Of a DNA stretch of 64,000 bases, positions 51,054 through 61,899 are shown in pieces. The notes beneath the pieces are model-generated. The model had not been told where the DNA came from. It searched no databases and was given only the letters and a program-made list of their open reading frames with translations. The DNA is from Maniola hyperantus (lineage: Eukaryota > Arthropoda > Insecta > Lepidoptera > Nymphalidae), in the NCBI RefSeq assembly GCF_902806685.2, contig NC_048542.1, forward strand, positions 1,534,533 to 1,598,532, in the 5' to 3' direction. Both the position numbers and the translations under genes were made by a program. Each line of letters begins with the position of its first letter. Position 1 is the first letter of the stretch.

Positions 51054-51140
51054 GGAGTAATTAAATTAAGTCTATTCTTACACTATAAAATGATTTATTT
51101 ACACTGGTAAAATTGAGTAACTAAGTTTTTAAGATTTAAT

Positions 51141-51360
51141 TTAAACTTTTGGTTTTAATTTTAAAAATGTCATTAATATTGCTATGATTTTGGCAGTAAG
51201 TTTTTCAGCTTCAGTATCTGTAACAAAAAAAAAGCTGTTATTGTTTCTATAGTTTTGGAACAGAATAGCAGTGCACAAACATCCATCATTAGAATTTGCA
51301 TGAATAAATTGAAAGCCCCCGTTCAAAATGATCCAAAGTGTTCGGCAAGTGTCTGCCAAT
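51141..51360 (-). pseudogene. Unidentified coding-like open frame
   Basis: 72 codons on the minus strand: DTCRTLWIILNGGFQFIHAN, SNDGCLCTAILFQNYRNNNS and FVTDTEAEKLTAKIIAILM, ending TFLKLKPKV and a stop. An AATAAA occurs about 45 nt downstream (51091-51096). It could be the last exon of an upstream gene or a retrocopy fragment; the possible acceptor (TTGGCAG) lacks a pyrimidine tract. Not recognised. Confidence 0.3.
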
Positions 51361-51383
51361 TAGGTATTGGACTCCAATTTTTT

Positions 51384-51688
51384 ATTACTTTATTATAAAC
51401 TATGATAAAAATAATGACGAAAACTGGAAAAACTAATTAAATCGATCAAATAACAAAAAAGTTATAAGCATTTAAATATTTCTGATTAGACAGAGATAGC
51501 GATATAGAATTTTGACGTCACACCTTACTAATGCTATATAGTAGCTTCGTGCGGTTTCATACAAATTTTCGTTTTGCGAGAAAGGGATGAAATTATGAAA
51601 ATGCCTGTTACTTTGTAAATCTTTGTTGGATTTTAATATTTTTTTCAGCGAACGTCATTATTTTGATCCTAGTTTATAATAAAGTAAT
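51384..51688. mobile_element. MITE with inverted ends
   Basis: ATTACTTTATTATAAACTAT (51384) and CTAGTTTATAATAAAGTAAT (51669-51688) are inverted repeats extended by AAAATAATGACG / CGTCATTATTTT. About 305 bp, non-coding. Confidence 0.75.
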
Positions 51689-51719
51689 AATATTTATCAA
51701 ATTCAAAAGTAGTAAAATA

Positions 51720-51830
51720 CCCAATAGTTCAAACTATTTTTGAAGGTGTTTGCCTGATGTCTTTCAGCGGGGAGAATATTCCAGAGTTTGGCACAGTTAG
51801 TGGTGGAAGAGTTACCATAGTATACCGTGC
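51720..51830 (-). mobile_element. LINE C-terminal remnant
   Basis: The minus strand reads SSTTNCAKLWNILPAERHQA and NTFK, the AKLWNxLP block of LINE ORF2 ends. Too short to assign to a family here. Confidence 0.5.
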
Positions 51831-51834
51831 GGCG

Positions 51835-52585
51835 GTGTATAGAATAGAATAGAATATAGTTTAAACAAGTGCAAGTACACCAAGGGTCTCCACCCAGAAT
51901 ATAATAGTCTCTTAACTACACTTACAATTGTTTAAATAGGTGCTTCTATTTAATATAGCTTAATACATTCCCGAGTCCCAAGTAAATATCACATTCAGCG
52001 CACAGCCATTAACCTTTTTGCCGAGTGCCGCCGCTCACGCCACTTGAGCGCGTGAGGCGATAAGAACTCGTCCACACTGGCGGCTTGATGAACAAGGCCC
52101 TCTTTCTCACTGGGCACATGCCCAGGGCCCACGATCGATAGGGGCCCACTAATCCCTGCCAGACCATACCCGACATTTTATTCAAAAAAAGTCAAAAAGG
52201 TCCTCTCAAACAAACGACGATAGAGATTGTTAACAGCTAGTCAAGAATGACTTGTATCCGACACTCGGCGACTATTAGGTATCTACTTCTTTGCCTATTC
52301 TAAGAAAATAGTAGGTACCTACCTAATCTGTCAAGATCATAGGGGCCCCATTACTCTAATGTGCCCAGGGCCTCCAATAGGTTAAAGTGGGCCCTGTTGA
52401 TGAATAGGCATAATAAACTTAAACGCCGCAGTTTCTTTACGTAAGTAAATCAGTACATATTTGTATACTAGCTCATGCTCGCGGCTTCGCGATAAATGCC
52501 ACGTCGTAGTCGGGGCATCGATCCGAGGTTCCACGCTATAACATTGTGGGTTTGATAAAACTAAATCACTAAAATTACAAGTACG
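51835..52585. other. Intergenic, mostly unclassified
   Basis: GGGCACATGCCCAGGGCCCA and later GTGCCCAGGGCCTCC suggest an old repeat. 52500-52580 has a family R fragment (CATTGTGGGTTTGATAAAAC). Confidence 0.4.
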
Positions 52586-52589
52586 GCGG

Positions 52590-52710
52590 CGGTGTTCCCT
52601 TTAGATTACAACATGGGGTTATTCAAGGGGCGGACCAACAAATTCCTAAAAGGCCGGCAACGCATTGGCGGTTCGTCTGGTGCTGCAAATGTTCATGCCG
52701 CTCATGCGAC
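52590..52710 (+). mobile_element. Family I LINE C-terminal fragment, sense
   Basis: It encodes AVFPLDYNMGLFKGRTNKFL, KGRQRIGGSSGAANVHAAH. A similar 3' piece is at 53630-53735. Confidence 0.7.
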
Positions 52711-52751
52711 TGTCGCAGTTCAATTAAATTCTTTTTCCAAGATAATAGAAT

Positions 52752-52965
52752 ACTAGCTGATGGCCGCGACTTTGTCTGCGTGGATTTAGGTTAAAAAAAT
52801 CCCGTGGGAACTCTTTGATCTTTTCGAGTTAAAAAGTAGCCTATGTCACTCTCCAGGTTTTTAACTATACTCATGCAAAAAAAATCCTCCGTAGCGACGT
52901 GATTGAGGGACAAACCAATAAACCAACTAACAAACACACTGTCGCATTTATAATATGGGTAGGTA
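52752..52965 (+). mobile_element. Family A SINE
   Basis: CTAGCTGATGGCCGCGACTT, CCGTGGGAACTCTTTGATCT, GAGGGACAAACCAATAAACC and GCATTTATAATATGGGTAG. Confidence 0.75.
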
Positions 52966-53305
52966 GTGATTGAAAAGCGACATTAGGATGCGTCCATTTA
53001 GTGATTTAATATAATGGACAGCTAAGTCTGTCGCGGTTTGCCAAGTGATAGAGATAATTGACACTTTCTAGCTCTCCGTTGAAATTCCTGTCTAGATTGT
53101 CACTGAGAGAAATTGTAATAAAATTAGAGTTCTAAAGTTAATAATGCTTTTTGCTGAGACCTTAGCGTCATTCACTGCAGACGATAAAGTCATTAGTACA
53201 CGTCTATAAAGACAGCTAGATATGAAAGACAGCTGCGACAGTCGTTTATTGTCAATGAACATCAATTGATCTTTAAACCAGGTTTATTTTTAGTTTAAGC
53301 TAGGT
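52966..53305. other. Intergenic, nothing recognised
   Basis: No shared repeat and no open frame of note. Confidence 0.4.
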
Positions 53306-53306
53306 T

Positions 53307-53480
53307 TAATTGAGCCTCAATAGCTCAACCGGTATAGGAGTGGACTGAAAACCGCAAGGTTGACGGTTCAAATCCCGCCCGTTGCACTATTGTCGTACCT
53401 ACTCCTAGCACAAGCCTGACGCTTAATTGGAGAGGAAAGGGGAATATTAGTCATTTAATATGGCTAATATTCTTTAAAAA
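53307..53480 (+). mobile_element. Family D tRNA-derived SINE
   Basis: GAGCCTCAATAGCTCAACCG, GACGGTTCAAATCCCGCCCG and GGAATATTAGTCATTTAATA with poly(A). Confidence 0.8.
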
Positions 53481-53629
53481 AAAAAGATGATTTGCATTAC
53501 GATTGTTCAGAACTAGTATTATATTGCAGTATCATGTATTGAAATACTTATGTGACGATTTGTTTGAAGATGTATATTTATTATTTAACCATAATTTCGG
53601 GTTTATTTAGGTGACGGATCCACATAATA

Positions 53630-53735
53630 TTTCTGAAAGCCGGCAATGCATTGGCGGTTTCTCTGGTGCTGCAAATGTTCATAGGCGGTGGTAATCACTA
53701 AACATCAGGTGACCCGCCTGCCCATTTGCTTGCTA
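53630..53735 (+). mobile_element. Family I LINE tail
   Basis: AAGCCGGCAATGCATTGGCG, CTGGTGCTGCAAATGTTCAT, GGTGGTAATCACTAAACATC and AGGTGACCCGCCTGCCC. Confidence 0.65.
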
Positions 53736-53739
53736 TTTT

Positions 53740-54110
53740 TAATAAAAAAATATTTCTTGTCATTTTAAATTATTGTACCGTTAATGTCGCGTTGCATTGC
53801 TCTAGTGTAAATAAAGCTTTAGAGCAAGATCGCTAAAGTATCAAAACACAAATTCCTACGTCGAACACAAGTCTAGCTACGAATAAACTTAACCTCAAAG
53901 AATGCTTTGTTCGCAACTTTTGCTGGCTCTTATGAATCGTCAAAGGTTGGTAATGATACTACGGAAGATGTTGTGGAATTGAGAAACAAGAAAGTGGAAA
54001 CTTTGCGGTTGCTCGGTACAAAATAATAGATGATTTGCATTACGATTGTTCGGAAACAAGTTCATTGCAGTATCGTGTGTTCAAGTATGTGGGGATTATT
54101 TGAAGATGTA
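53740..54110. other. Intergenic, nothing recognised
   Basis: It contains a near-repeat of TAGATGATTTGCATTACGAT also seen at 53486, so a local duplication of about 60 bp (53486-53580 and 54028-54110). Confidence 0.4.
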
Positions 54111-54116
54111 TTTTAC

Positions 54117-54375
54117 CTTGCCTTTACACAAGTTTAAAAAGTATATGCTCCTGAAAAAAGCATATTACACCATTGAAGATTATCTAAGTGATAAAAGAGC
54201 GCGGATTTGACCTGCAGTTCCTTCCAGTAACGCGCGGGACTGCGAATACTTTTTATACATGGCATAATATTGTATATCAAATCTTTGAAAAGAGCAACCT
54301 CCGAGTTTATTGCTGGCTCTTCTCGGTAGGTATCAATGGCATTCCGAACCAGTGGTAGATGCATTTGACGATTCA
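54117..54375 (+). mobile_element. Family H LINE 3' end
   Basis: LLKKAYYTIEDYLSDKRARI with stop, then AAGAGCAACCTCCGAGTTTA and GAACCAGTGGTAGATGCA. Confidence 0.75.
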
Positions 54376-54379
54376 AAAG

Positions 54380-54572
54380 TACTTATCTAAATATATAAAA
54401 CGAAAAGGTGACTGACTGACTGACTGATCTATCAACGTACAGCTCAAACTACTGGACGGATCGGGCTAAGGGCTAAGAAAGGATTTTTTAAATTTCAACC
54501 CCTAAGGGGGTGAAATAGGGGTTTGAAATTTGTGTAATTCACGCGGACGAAGTCGCGAGCATAAGCTAGTTA
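54380..54572 (-). mobile_element. Family B SINE-like element
   Basis: ATATATAAAACGAAAAGGTG, GACT units at 54410-54425, CAACCCCTAAGGGGGTGAAA and GGACGAAGTCGCGAGCATAA. Confidence 0.8.
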
Positions 54573-54811
54573 ATCCTAATTTTAATAAAATGCGCGTCCA
54601 TTATGAACACACCTTTACAGACAACCACCTTTATTGCACCTTTGTTTTTACGAGTTAACTCGAAACCTGGAAGGAATTCCTAACGCCACGGGATGCTTGG
54701 CACTAGCTCAGTGTCAAAGAAAACTTCTTTTAAGTTTAACTAGAAAAAAAAACTAGGAAGGAAAGACTGAATCCATATTGAAAATAGGAATAGAATTTAT
54801 TTGCTAGACTA

Positions 54812-54865
54812 GTTTATGCCCGCGGCTTCGTCCGCGTGGTTTCAGGTTTTCAGGGCATCAGCTAG
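54812..54865 (+). mobile_element. Family A SINE, internal deletion
   Basis: CTAGTTTATGCCCGCGGCTT, CGTCCGCGTGGTTTCAGG, then directly GGGCATCAGCTAGTAC; only the two ends remain. Confidence 0.6.
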
Positions 54866-55404
54866 TACATAAACAGAACTTCAGAGGGTTCAAGATAACG
54901 ACCCTCAGTAATGAGGAATGCTCACAGACCACCACCTATGGACGCCTAATAGCCTCCCATGTCCCCCGCCAACATTTTACGGTTTAGTTTTCATCCAAAA
55001 ACTTGTACTCATGTGAGATTGAATTTTCTGTGGTAATACTACGCAGAGAGAAAGAGATAGAGTTAGTAACGTTAACATGTTAAGACAAAAAAAAAAAAAA
55101 ATTAATTAGGTAGTCATCTTTGTGGAGAATAAGATAAAAGGCAAAGTTTAAAAATACTTCGCAAGTCTTGTTTTTAAGCCATCATTAAGGTAACTTATCT
55201 CGACGATTTAAATCTTTTTTAATTAATTTCCTAGTTCTTTCAAAGTATTTCAAAGGAAAAAACTTAAGTCTTAAAAAGAGTCTTTTGTCTTAGCATTGTA
55301 AACTATTTTTAATCGGGTAACGACTGCCTTTTATCTATCTTTTATAAGGATTTCAGGAGGATTTAGGTTTTTTACAAACCCCGTGGGAATTTTTTGATTT
55401 TCCG
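54866..55404. other. Intergenic, nothing recognised
   Basis: A poly(A) run lies at 55087-55101. The GGAATTTTTTGATTTTCCG at 55386 is a family A remnant. Confidence 0.4.
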
Positions 55405-55675
55405 ATTTAACCGGCATAGCTCAACGAGTTGCGAACCTGAAGTGGCAATAGGCAGGACACAGAGTTCGTAAAACCGATAGACGATAGGTGCTGGATTGGC
55501 GACCTCGCACCGGAAGGCGCAGCGTTGGAAGACCCCCCACTAGGTGGACGGACGACATCAGACGAGTCGCAGGGAGCCGCTGGATTCAGGCGGCACAAAA
55601 CCGTGGCGTGTGGAAGTTTTCTACAAGAGTCCAGCAGTGGACGTCTATCGGTTGATGATGATGATGATGATAATG
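55405..55675 (+). mobile_element. Family F RTE-type LINE 3' end
   Basis: ACCGGCATAGCTCAACGAGT, GACCTCGCACCGGAAGGCGC, GGACGGACGACATCAGACGA, GGAGCCGCTGGATTCAGGCG and the end CTATCGGTTGATGATGATGA. Confidence 0.75.
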
Positions 55676-55896
55676 ACCGTTCCCGGGAAGTTGAATGATG
55701 GTCATGAAAGCCAACATGTTAAAACGAAAACGAAATGTGAAAGAAAGGTGAAAGGTGAACGAAACGTGAAAGAAAGGTGTTTTTGCGAGTGAGAATTTTG
55801 AGCCCTTTACCTAAGTGGTAAGTGCCGTCAAGTCTAACCGTGGTCCGTGAGTCTAAAGGTGAGGCTACACTTGAGTATAACATTTCATGAAACACT

Positions 55897-56118
55897 AGCT
55901 AGATGCCCGCGACTTCGTACGCGTAGATTTAGGTTTTTTAAAATCCCGTGGGAACTCTTTGATTTTCCGGGATAAAAAGTAGCCTGTCACTCTCCAGGTC
56001 TTTATCTATACCCATGCAAAAAATCACGTTAATCCTTTGCACCGTTGCGACGTGATTGAAGGACAAACCAACAAACCAACAAACCAACAAACAAACACAC
56101 TTTCGCATTTATAATAAG
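55897..56118 (+). mobile_element. Family A SINE, full length
   Basis: CTAGCTAGATGCCCGCGACT, CCGTGGGAACTCTTTGATTT, ATTGAAGGACAAACCAACAA and CTTTCGCATTTATAATAAGG. Confidence 0.8.
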
Positions 56119-56164
56119 GGTACTGATTAAATCGACTTGAAGATACCCATATTATAATTATTGG

Positions 56165-56345
56165 AGAGGAAAACTGATGCTGGAAGGGTGTTATAAATCT
56201 TAGCGGTTGGGATTAGAAATGAGGAGGCAAATCGCTTCGTACGTATCCGTGGCATTTCAACTACGTCCGGGTGCAGTCCTTGGCGATGCCTTGCAGTAGA
56301 AGGATGAAGGAGGAACCAGGTTGAAAAGTTCTTCAGGCATTCTGA
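56165..56345 (-). mobile_element. Family G LINE fragment
   Basis: The complement resembles 7080-7230: AGAACTTTTCAACCTGGTTC, GCAAGGCATCGCCAAGGAC and AAATGCCACGGATACGTACG. Confidence 0.65.
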
Positions 56346-56387
56346 ACTTCTGGTAGATTAATTACTAGTCTAAATATATAAAAGGAC

Positions 56388-56790
56388 TAGCTTATGCTCG
56401 CGACTTCGTCCGCGTGGACTACTCAAATTTCAAACCCCTATTTTACCCCCTTAGGGGTTGAATTTTCAAAAATGCTTAGCGTATGTCTATGTCACAATAG
56501 CTATTTTCATTCCAAATTTCAGCCCGATCCGTCCAGTAGTTTGAGCTGTGCCTTGATAGATCAGTCAGTCAGTCAGTCAGTCACCTTTTCCTTTTATATA
56601 TTTAGATTGACTGACTGACTGATCTATGAACGCACAGCTCAAACTAATGGACGGCTCGAGCTGAAATTTGGCATGCAGATAGCTATTAAGACGTAGGCAT
56701 CCGTTAAGAAAGGATTTTTGAAAATTCATCCCCTAAGGGGTTGAAATAGGGGTTTGAAGTTTGTGTAGTCCACGCGGACGAAGTCGCGGG
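56388..56790. mobile_element. Two family B elements head to head
   Basis: The sense copy 56388-56607 (CTAGCTTATGCTCGCGACTT to AGTC units 56563-56582) abuts an antisense copy 56608-56790 (GACT units, GGGTTGAAATAGGGGTTTGA, GACGAAGTCGCGGG). The antisense copy is cut at 56790/56791 by the LTR element. Confidence 0.8.
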
Positions 56791-57644
56791 TGTGAGATTT
56801 TGTATAAAAAGAAGAGAAGTTAAGGCAGTGGGCTTTAATAGTGATGATAAATTAAATCCAATGATTACTAATGAAAGTTATCATTTATCAATTATTTGTC
56901 AGGTAAGGCCAAATACTAAGTAATTAAAAATCAAGCAAAGCATCTGCTGTATTATTTCAAAGTAAGAATCCTAATCATCTAAACAGGCTTCTATAATAAT
57001 TAGAAGCTAACAACCTAGTGTTTACTTTTATCTCAATGTGTAAAATAAATAGCACAAGAGGGTAGGTGATAAATACAGAAGTAAAACCAACCAAGTCGAA
57101 TAATAACTGAAATGTATTTGTTCAGCATTGATCTATTTATATTAAAATGAATCTACCACCCATTTCGCTAAGGTGTTTAGTCATGGAGAAGAAAGGGCAA
57201 AGAAACTCCATAACACACATCTTTTAAAACATTAGAACGTTGAGTAAAGTAGTAGGTACATATTTGGTACACAGTTACAACAGGTAACCTATAAAAGGCA
57301 AATGATTACATTACATTATAATAAAATATAAGAATACTTAACTTCAGTGAGGTCCGCCGTGTTTGCTCTGGGCTGTCGATACAAGACTGTTCCCTCTCTG
57401 TCGAGGTAGGGTACTTTTATAACACTGCCATCGCAAACCAGGCGGATGTCGACTATCACATGATCTTAATATTAATCATTATTTATTTTAGGTTTGTTGA
57501 CAAAAGGTATGTTGACACACCCAATTTACAATAATAAAATCAGTGACATTGATGGTCTACGTATTAATAATTTACAATAATAATAAGCGACTTAAATTGT
57601 CAGTTTACACAACATTATTATTTCACATAATAGCTATTGCCAAC
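56791..57644 (-). repeat. 3' LTR candidate (minus-strand element), inner edge unknown
   Basis: Direct copy of 63147-64000. It contains TTTGTATAAAAAGAAGAGAA near the outer edge and a GC-richer block at 57350-57460. The true LTR may extend beyond 57644 because the window ends inside the other copy. Confidence 0.6.
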
Positions 57645-57687
57645 TGTATGTTGACAATAGCTTAGTATAATGTCACTCTTAGTGCAT

Positions 57688-57990
57688 TGACAGTATTTAA
57701 TTTACAATGAATAATTAGTTACCAGTATTGACAATTCACATAATATTATTTATCGTATTGTCACATTCCTAAATATTAAATTAAACAACATACAAGAAAA
57801 GATACTATTCAAATCATACCCTTTCCGTACATTGACAGTATTTAATTTACAATTTTACAATGAATAATTAGTTACCAGTATTGACAATTCACATAATATC
57901 ATTTATCGTATTGTCACATTCCCAAATATTAAATTAAACAACATACAAGAAAAGATACTAATTAAATCATACTCTTTCCGTACATTGATA
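57688..57990. repeat. Two tandem units of about 153 bp
   Basis: ACCAGTATTGACAATTCACA at 57721 recurs at 57874. Shared blocks include TATCGTATTGTCACATTCC, ACATACAAGAAAAGATACTA and CTTTCCGTACATTGA. They differ at a few positions. Confidence 0.8.
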
Positions 57991-58134
57991 TTGAATCCGG
58001 AAACGGAATTACGATTCTGTTTTAAATATCACAACAAACATTTACTTCAGACTCCCAAGTTTATGATTAGATGAATTTTAGCATAATAATTATGTATCCA
58101 ATTTTATCGTAATATAACACGGCCATACTGACAA

Positions 58135-58154
58135 GTACTTCGTTCCCGAAGTAC
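58135..58154. repeat. Perfect hairpin, copy 1
   Basis: GTACTTCG, loop TTCC, CGAAGTAC. The context CGGCCAT(A/C)(C/T)TGA(C/T)AAG is repeated at 59631-59665. Confidence 0.8.
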
Positions 58155-58394
58155 ATAGGGAAATTAGAAAGAAAAGAAAAAAAATCTAGCTAAGAGCTAA
58201 ATAAAAAAAATTACTGTAAGCTAAAAAGATCTATAAGCTAAGGAAGATCTATAAGCTAAAATGATCTATAAGCTACAGCTACCTAGTTTAACTGTCCCTA
58301 ACTGGCTGCGCCCCATAATTTAATGTTTAATTTTATTTTATTTTGTATAATATGTATAGTTTTTGTTTTATTATTATTAGTTTTATAAAGCAAG

Positions 58395-59157
58395 GGGTCT
58401 TGTACTAGACTCTTGCCCAGTAGAGGTCATTACTAGACCTCGCTACTTACTGGCACCGTCCGAACAAGCCGTCTAACATTACCAACCAATATTTTTTAAC
58501 TTTTTTTTTTTATTGGTACTAGTAATGATTAGTGCCGGCAGCCCTAACTAACTGGCCTAACCGCTGCCCCCCCATAAATGGGTCTTGTACTAGACTCTTG
58601 CCCAGTAGAGGTCATTACTACACCTCGCTACTTACTGGCACCGTCCGAACAAGCCGTCTAACATTACTAACCAATATTTTTTAACTCTTTTTTTTTTTTT
58701 TATTGGTACTAGTAATGATTAGTGCCGGGCAGCCTAACTAACTGGCCTAACCGCTGCCTCCCCATAAATGGGTCTTGTACTAGACTCTTGCCCAGTAGAG
58801 GTTATTACTAGACCTCGCTACTTACTGGCACCGTCCGAACAAGCCGTCTAACATTACTAACCAATATTTTTTAACTCTTTTTTATTTTTATTTTATTGGT
58901 ACTAGTAATGATTAGTGCCAGGCAGACTAACTAACTGGCCTAACCGCTGCCGCCCCATAAATGGGTCTTGTACTAGACTCTTGCCCAGTAGAGGTCATTA
59001 CCTAGACCTCGCTACTTACTGGTACCGTCCGAACAAGCCGTCTAACATTACTAACCCCTTTTTTTTTTTGTTTTTTTTTTTTTTTTTTTTTGGGTCTAGT
59101 AATGATTAGTGCCGGGCAGCCTAACTACCTAGCTAACTGTCTGCCGCCCCCATAAAT
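58395..59157. repeat. Tandem array of four 185-195-bp units with poly(T)
   Basis: Units begin GGGTCTTGTACTAGACTCTT and contain CTTACTGGCACCGTCCGAAC, a poly(T) tract of growing length, TAGTAATGATTAGTGCC and ACTGGCCTAACCGCTGCC. Starts at 58395, 58580, 58770 and 58963; a diverged fifth unit starts at 59158. Confidence 0.85.
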
Positions 59158-59330
59158 GGGTCTCGTACCAGGACATTACTGAATTATCACCAATAAGATG
59201 TATCACACCAATGGTGTAATACCAGCACTGTCAAGTCGAGCCGTCTAACATTACCCGACCAATGAAAAGGGCAATGATTAGTGCCAGGCAGACCTAACTA
59301 ACCTAACTCCCTTTGTTTTATATGTTTGAA

Positions 59331-59458
59331 TAATAAAAATTGTCCCCTTTGGGAATAATAACATCCGTTTCATACGGGAATAAAAAATTGTCCCCTTTGG
59401 GAATAATAACATCCGTTCCATACGGGAATAATAACATTTGTCCCATTCGGGGATAATC
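59331..59458. repeat. Alternating short-hairpin repeats
   Basis: Two 62-bp units, each with two small palindromes: TCCCCTTTGGGA and CCGTTTCATACGG or CCGTTCCATACGG, spaced by AATAATAACAT. A third variant TCCCATTCGGGGA follows. Confidence 0.8.
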
Positions 59459-59645
59459 ATTGGATTTTTTTTTTTTGTTTTTTTTTTTTTTTTTGGTTGC
59501 TACATTCGGGAGTCTTAACATTTTGTCACATTGTGAGTCTTAACATTTTGTATCCATTGAGCATATTTTTTTTTTTTTCTTCCTCTGTTCTGTCATTTAG
59601 CATAAATTATTAGTATGTTTTATTACCATTCGGCCATCTTGATAA

Positions 59646-59665
59646 GTACTTCGTTCCCGAAGTAC
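59646..59665. repeat. Perfect hairpin, copy 2
   Basis: Same GTACTTCG / TTCC / CGAAGTAC hairpin as at 58135, 1511 bp away in direct orientation. Confidence 0.8.
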
Positions 59666-59669
59666 ATAG

Positions 59670-61600
59670 AAAAATAGAAAAATGCAGCCAGTGAACTTAA
59701 ATGAACATCGGCAACAAAAGTACCGACATAAAAAAAAATAAGATTGCTCCATTCACAAAACGATATTCAATGATTCAATGTCAATGTTACTGTCATAAAA
59801 ACCAGGATAGCCAGACGTCAGACCGAAATCAGAGTAGAATAGAATATGTTTTCTTTGTTGTTACCAAACAATGTTCCCCAATGTTAATATGTATACGGTT
59901 ACTACTATTACGGTTAAAGAACTTTATTCTCACTAAGTAATTAATTCACTTACATGAGAAATTTAACAAATAAACAGTAGGTATCTTATCCACACATCCA
60001 CTGCGATTTTATACAAAATAAAGTGGGTAGAAATAGAATTGGCAAAACACGGATTACTAGAAACGGCTTGGTAGTAGTATAATAGTAATAATATCTGTAC
60101 CTATGTGTATGTATTACATATGTATTATAGTAAGTATAGGGTTTATAGTATATATAAATGTATACATATATCGCACCGACGACACACTGTCGCAACCCAA
60201 AACATGTCAAATTTGAGTGACTGACTAACTGTCGTGATACCCTAACCAATATTGCATCATCTTTAGTTACATCTAAATTCGACGAAGAAGGACGTGACAG
60301 TTTACTGTTTAGACCGCATTAATTCAAATTGGAACGATATTGTTGAATCAGGTATGTAAAAGTTCAACTATGAATTCGAGTTAATACAATATAGCTGATT
60401 TAAACCTAAATAGATATTTCTAGGTGTATTTCTAGTTATTACACTATTATCGATTCACAGAAATGAAATTTAAAATAGTATTTTCACTTAAGACACCCTT
60501 ATTGGTTTAGTAAGTCATTTTAATGTGAATTAAATTGTGACCAGTGGGGTAGTAATTTTAATGTGAAGCTGGAAACCAAACGTTATTTTTCTGTTGCTTT
60601 GACACCAGCATAAACAATTAAACAAAAATATTAAAAGACGAAAGAACTGCTCGACAAAATATGATTCCCAGGACCTATTATGAATCTTACTTGCGAAGTT
60701 TGACTGGTTGATTTTAAGTACTTAAATAAAAAATATTGCTGTCATTTTGATGCTAATTATTAGAAACAGACTGATGTAAAACTAGTTTAAGTATACTATT
60801 ATTACAGAAATACTATTATTTAATTTTGCCTAGCTCCAATTTAGTGACTACGTACAATTACTGTGCAGTTACAACAATAGCTGATTATTTAAGTTAAAAA
60901 AAAATATTTTGATGGCTCTGTTTTTTTTTTGTATTCAAGACAAATTTTGTTTATTGTTTTGGAAGGTTTTTTTTTGTTGAAAAAGGCAGAAATTGTTGAA
61001 ATTAAATTATTACTTTTTATAAATAAAAACTGATTATCTGATCGAATTTTCTTGATTATCTGGTTTTATTTATCAATGTCCAAACTTGAATGTGAAAATT
61101 ATTTTTTTGGAGGGAACTATAAAACTTAAAACTAAATTAAATAATTGTTGTAACTACAAAATTATACTCAAAACCATAAGGAAAAAGTCAAACATTATTT
61201 ATACTAACTCAAAAATTTTCAGCAATAACTATACAACTAAAAATAATTACTCTTTCTGAAAACTTTTTTTTTGAGCAATACAGTCTTAACTCAAAAATTG
61301 CGAATAACAGTTACTACCTGTAATTTTGAAATAATTAGTAAATGATAATTGCGTTAATATTATTTATAAACCTTATAAAGTAAGCACTTTTTTATAATGT
61401 ATAACAGGAAGTGAATAATCAGTTTTTCGTCGATTCTGAAAAATTCATTCTCTGAGTCACGACAGCACTGCATCACTAGTGCGACACGTATATTTAAAAA
61501 TGTTTATATGTTTGTATTTTATTTTTATTTTTATAGTCATGTATGTGAATTTAGTATGAAAATATATTGTAGTTATATTTATATGTAACTATGTAATGTA
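59670..61600. other. LTR-element interior, AT-rich, no recognised gene
   Basis: Small frames (59701-59940, 59986-60249) have no domain features. Several poly(T)/poly(A) runs. No retroviral-type motif (CCHC knuckle, DTG, YxDD of an LTR polymerase, HHCC) was found in either strand by eye. Confidence 0.45.
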
Positions 61601-61651
61601 GCATATGGTTTTTTTTTTTTTTTTTGAGGTATTAATTGTAAGTAGGTTATA

Positions 61652-61890
61652 TTATTGAAACCATTTATTGAGTAGTATTAAGTCATTTTGTGCATCTGTG
61701 ATGATTGTGTGTATTGAGTTGCCATAGTAAAATAAACATGTATCATCAGCGTACAACAGTATGTTTCCTTTTAAACCTATTTCGTTTATACTATCAATAT
61801 AGATCAGGAATAACAAAGGCCCTAATATTGATCCCTGAGGAACGCCAAATGTACAAACAGGTTTTGGTTTACTCCTATGATCTCCAGTTT
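61652..61890 (-). pseudogene. Non-LTR reverse transcriptase fragment with YADD box
   Basis: The minus strand reads PVCTFGVPQGSILGPLLFLI, YIDSINEIGLKGNILLYADD and TCLFYYGN, ending LLNKWFQ and a stop. GVPQGSILGPLLF and YADD are motifs of Jockey/CR1-like LINE reverse transcriptases. A poly(A) run (61609-61625 on the minus strand) follows about 30 nt later. Only about 70 codons survive. Confidence 0.8.
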
Positions 61891-61899
61891 TTTTTTTAT

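Noticed and set aside
57352..57415. Small plus-strand exon (CTTCAG ... GAG|GTAGGG) in the LTR candidate
   Set aside because: Splice-like edges only; no reading frame connects to anything. A minus-strand frame (DHVIVDIRLVCDGSV) also exists, so the strand cannot be decided.
59281..59305. Telomere-like CTAACCTAACT repeats
   Set aside because: Only two to three imperfect units; the insect telomere repeat is an uninterrupted TTAGG array. CTAACTAACTGGCCTAACC is part of the 190-bp unit.
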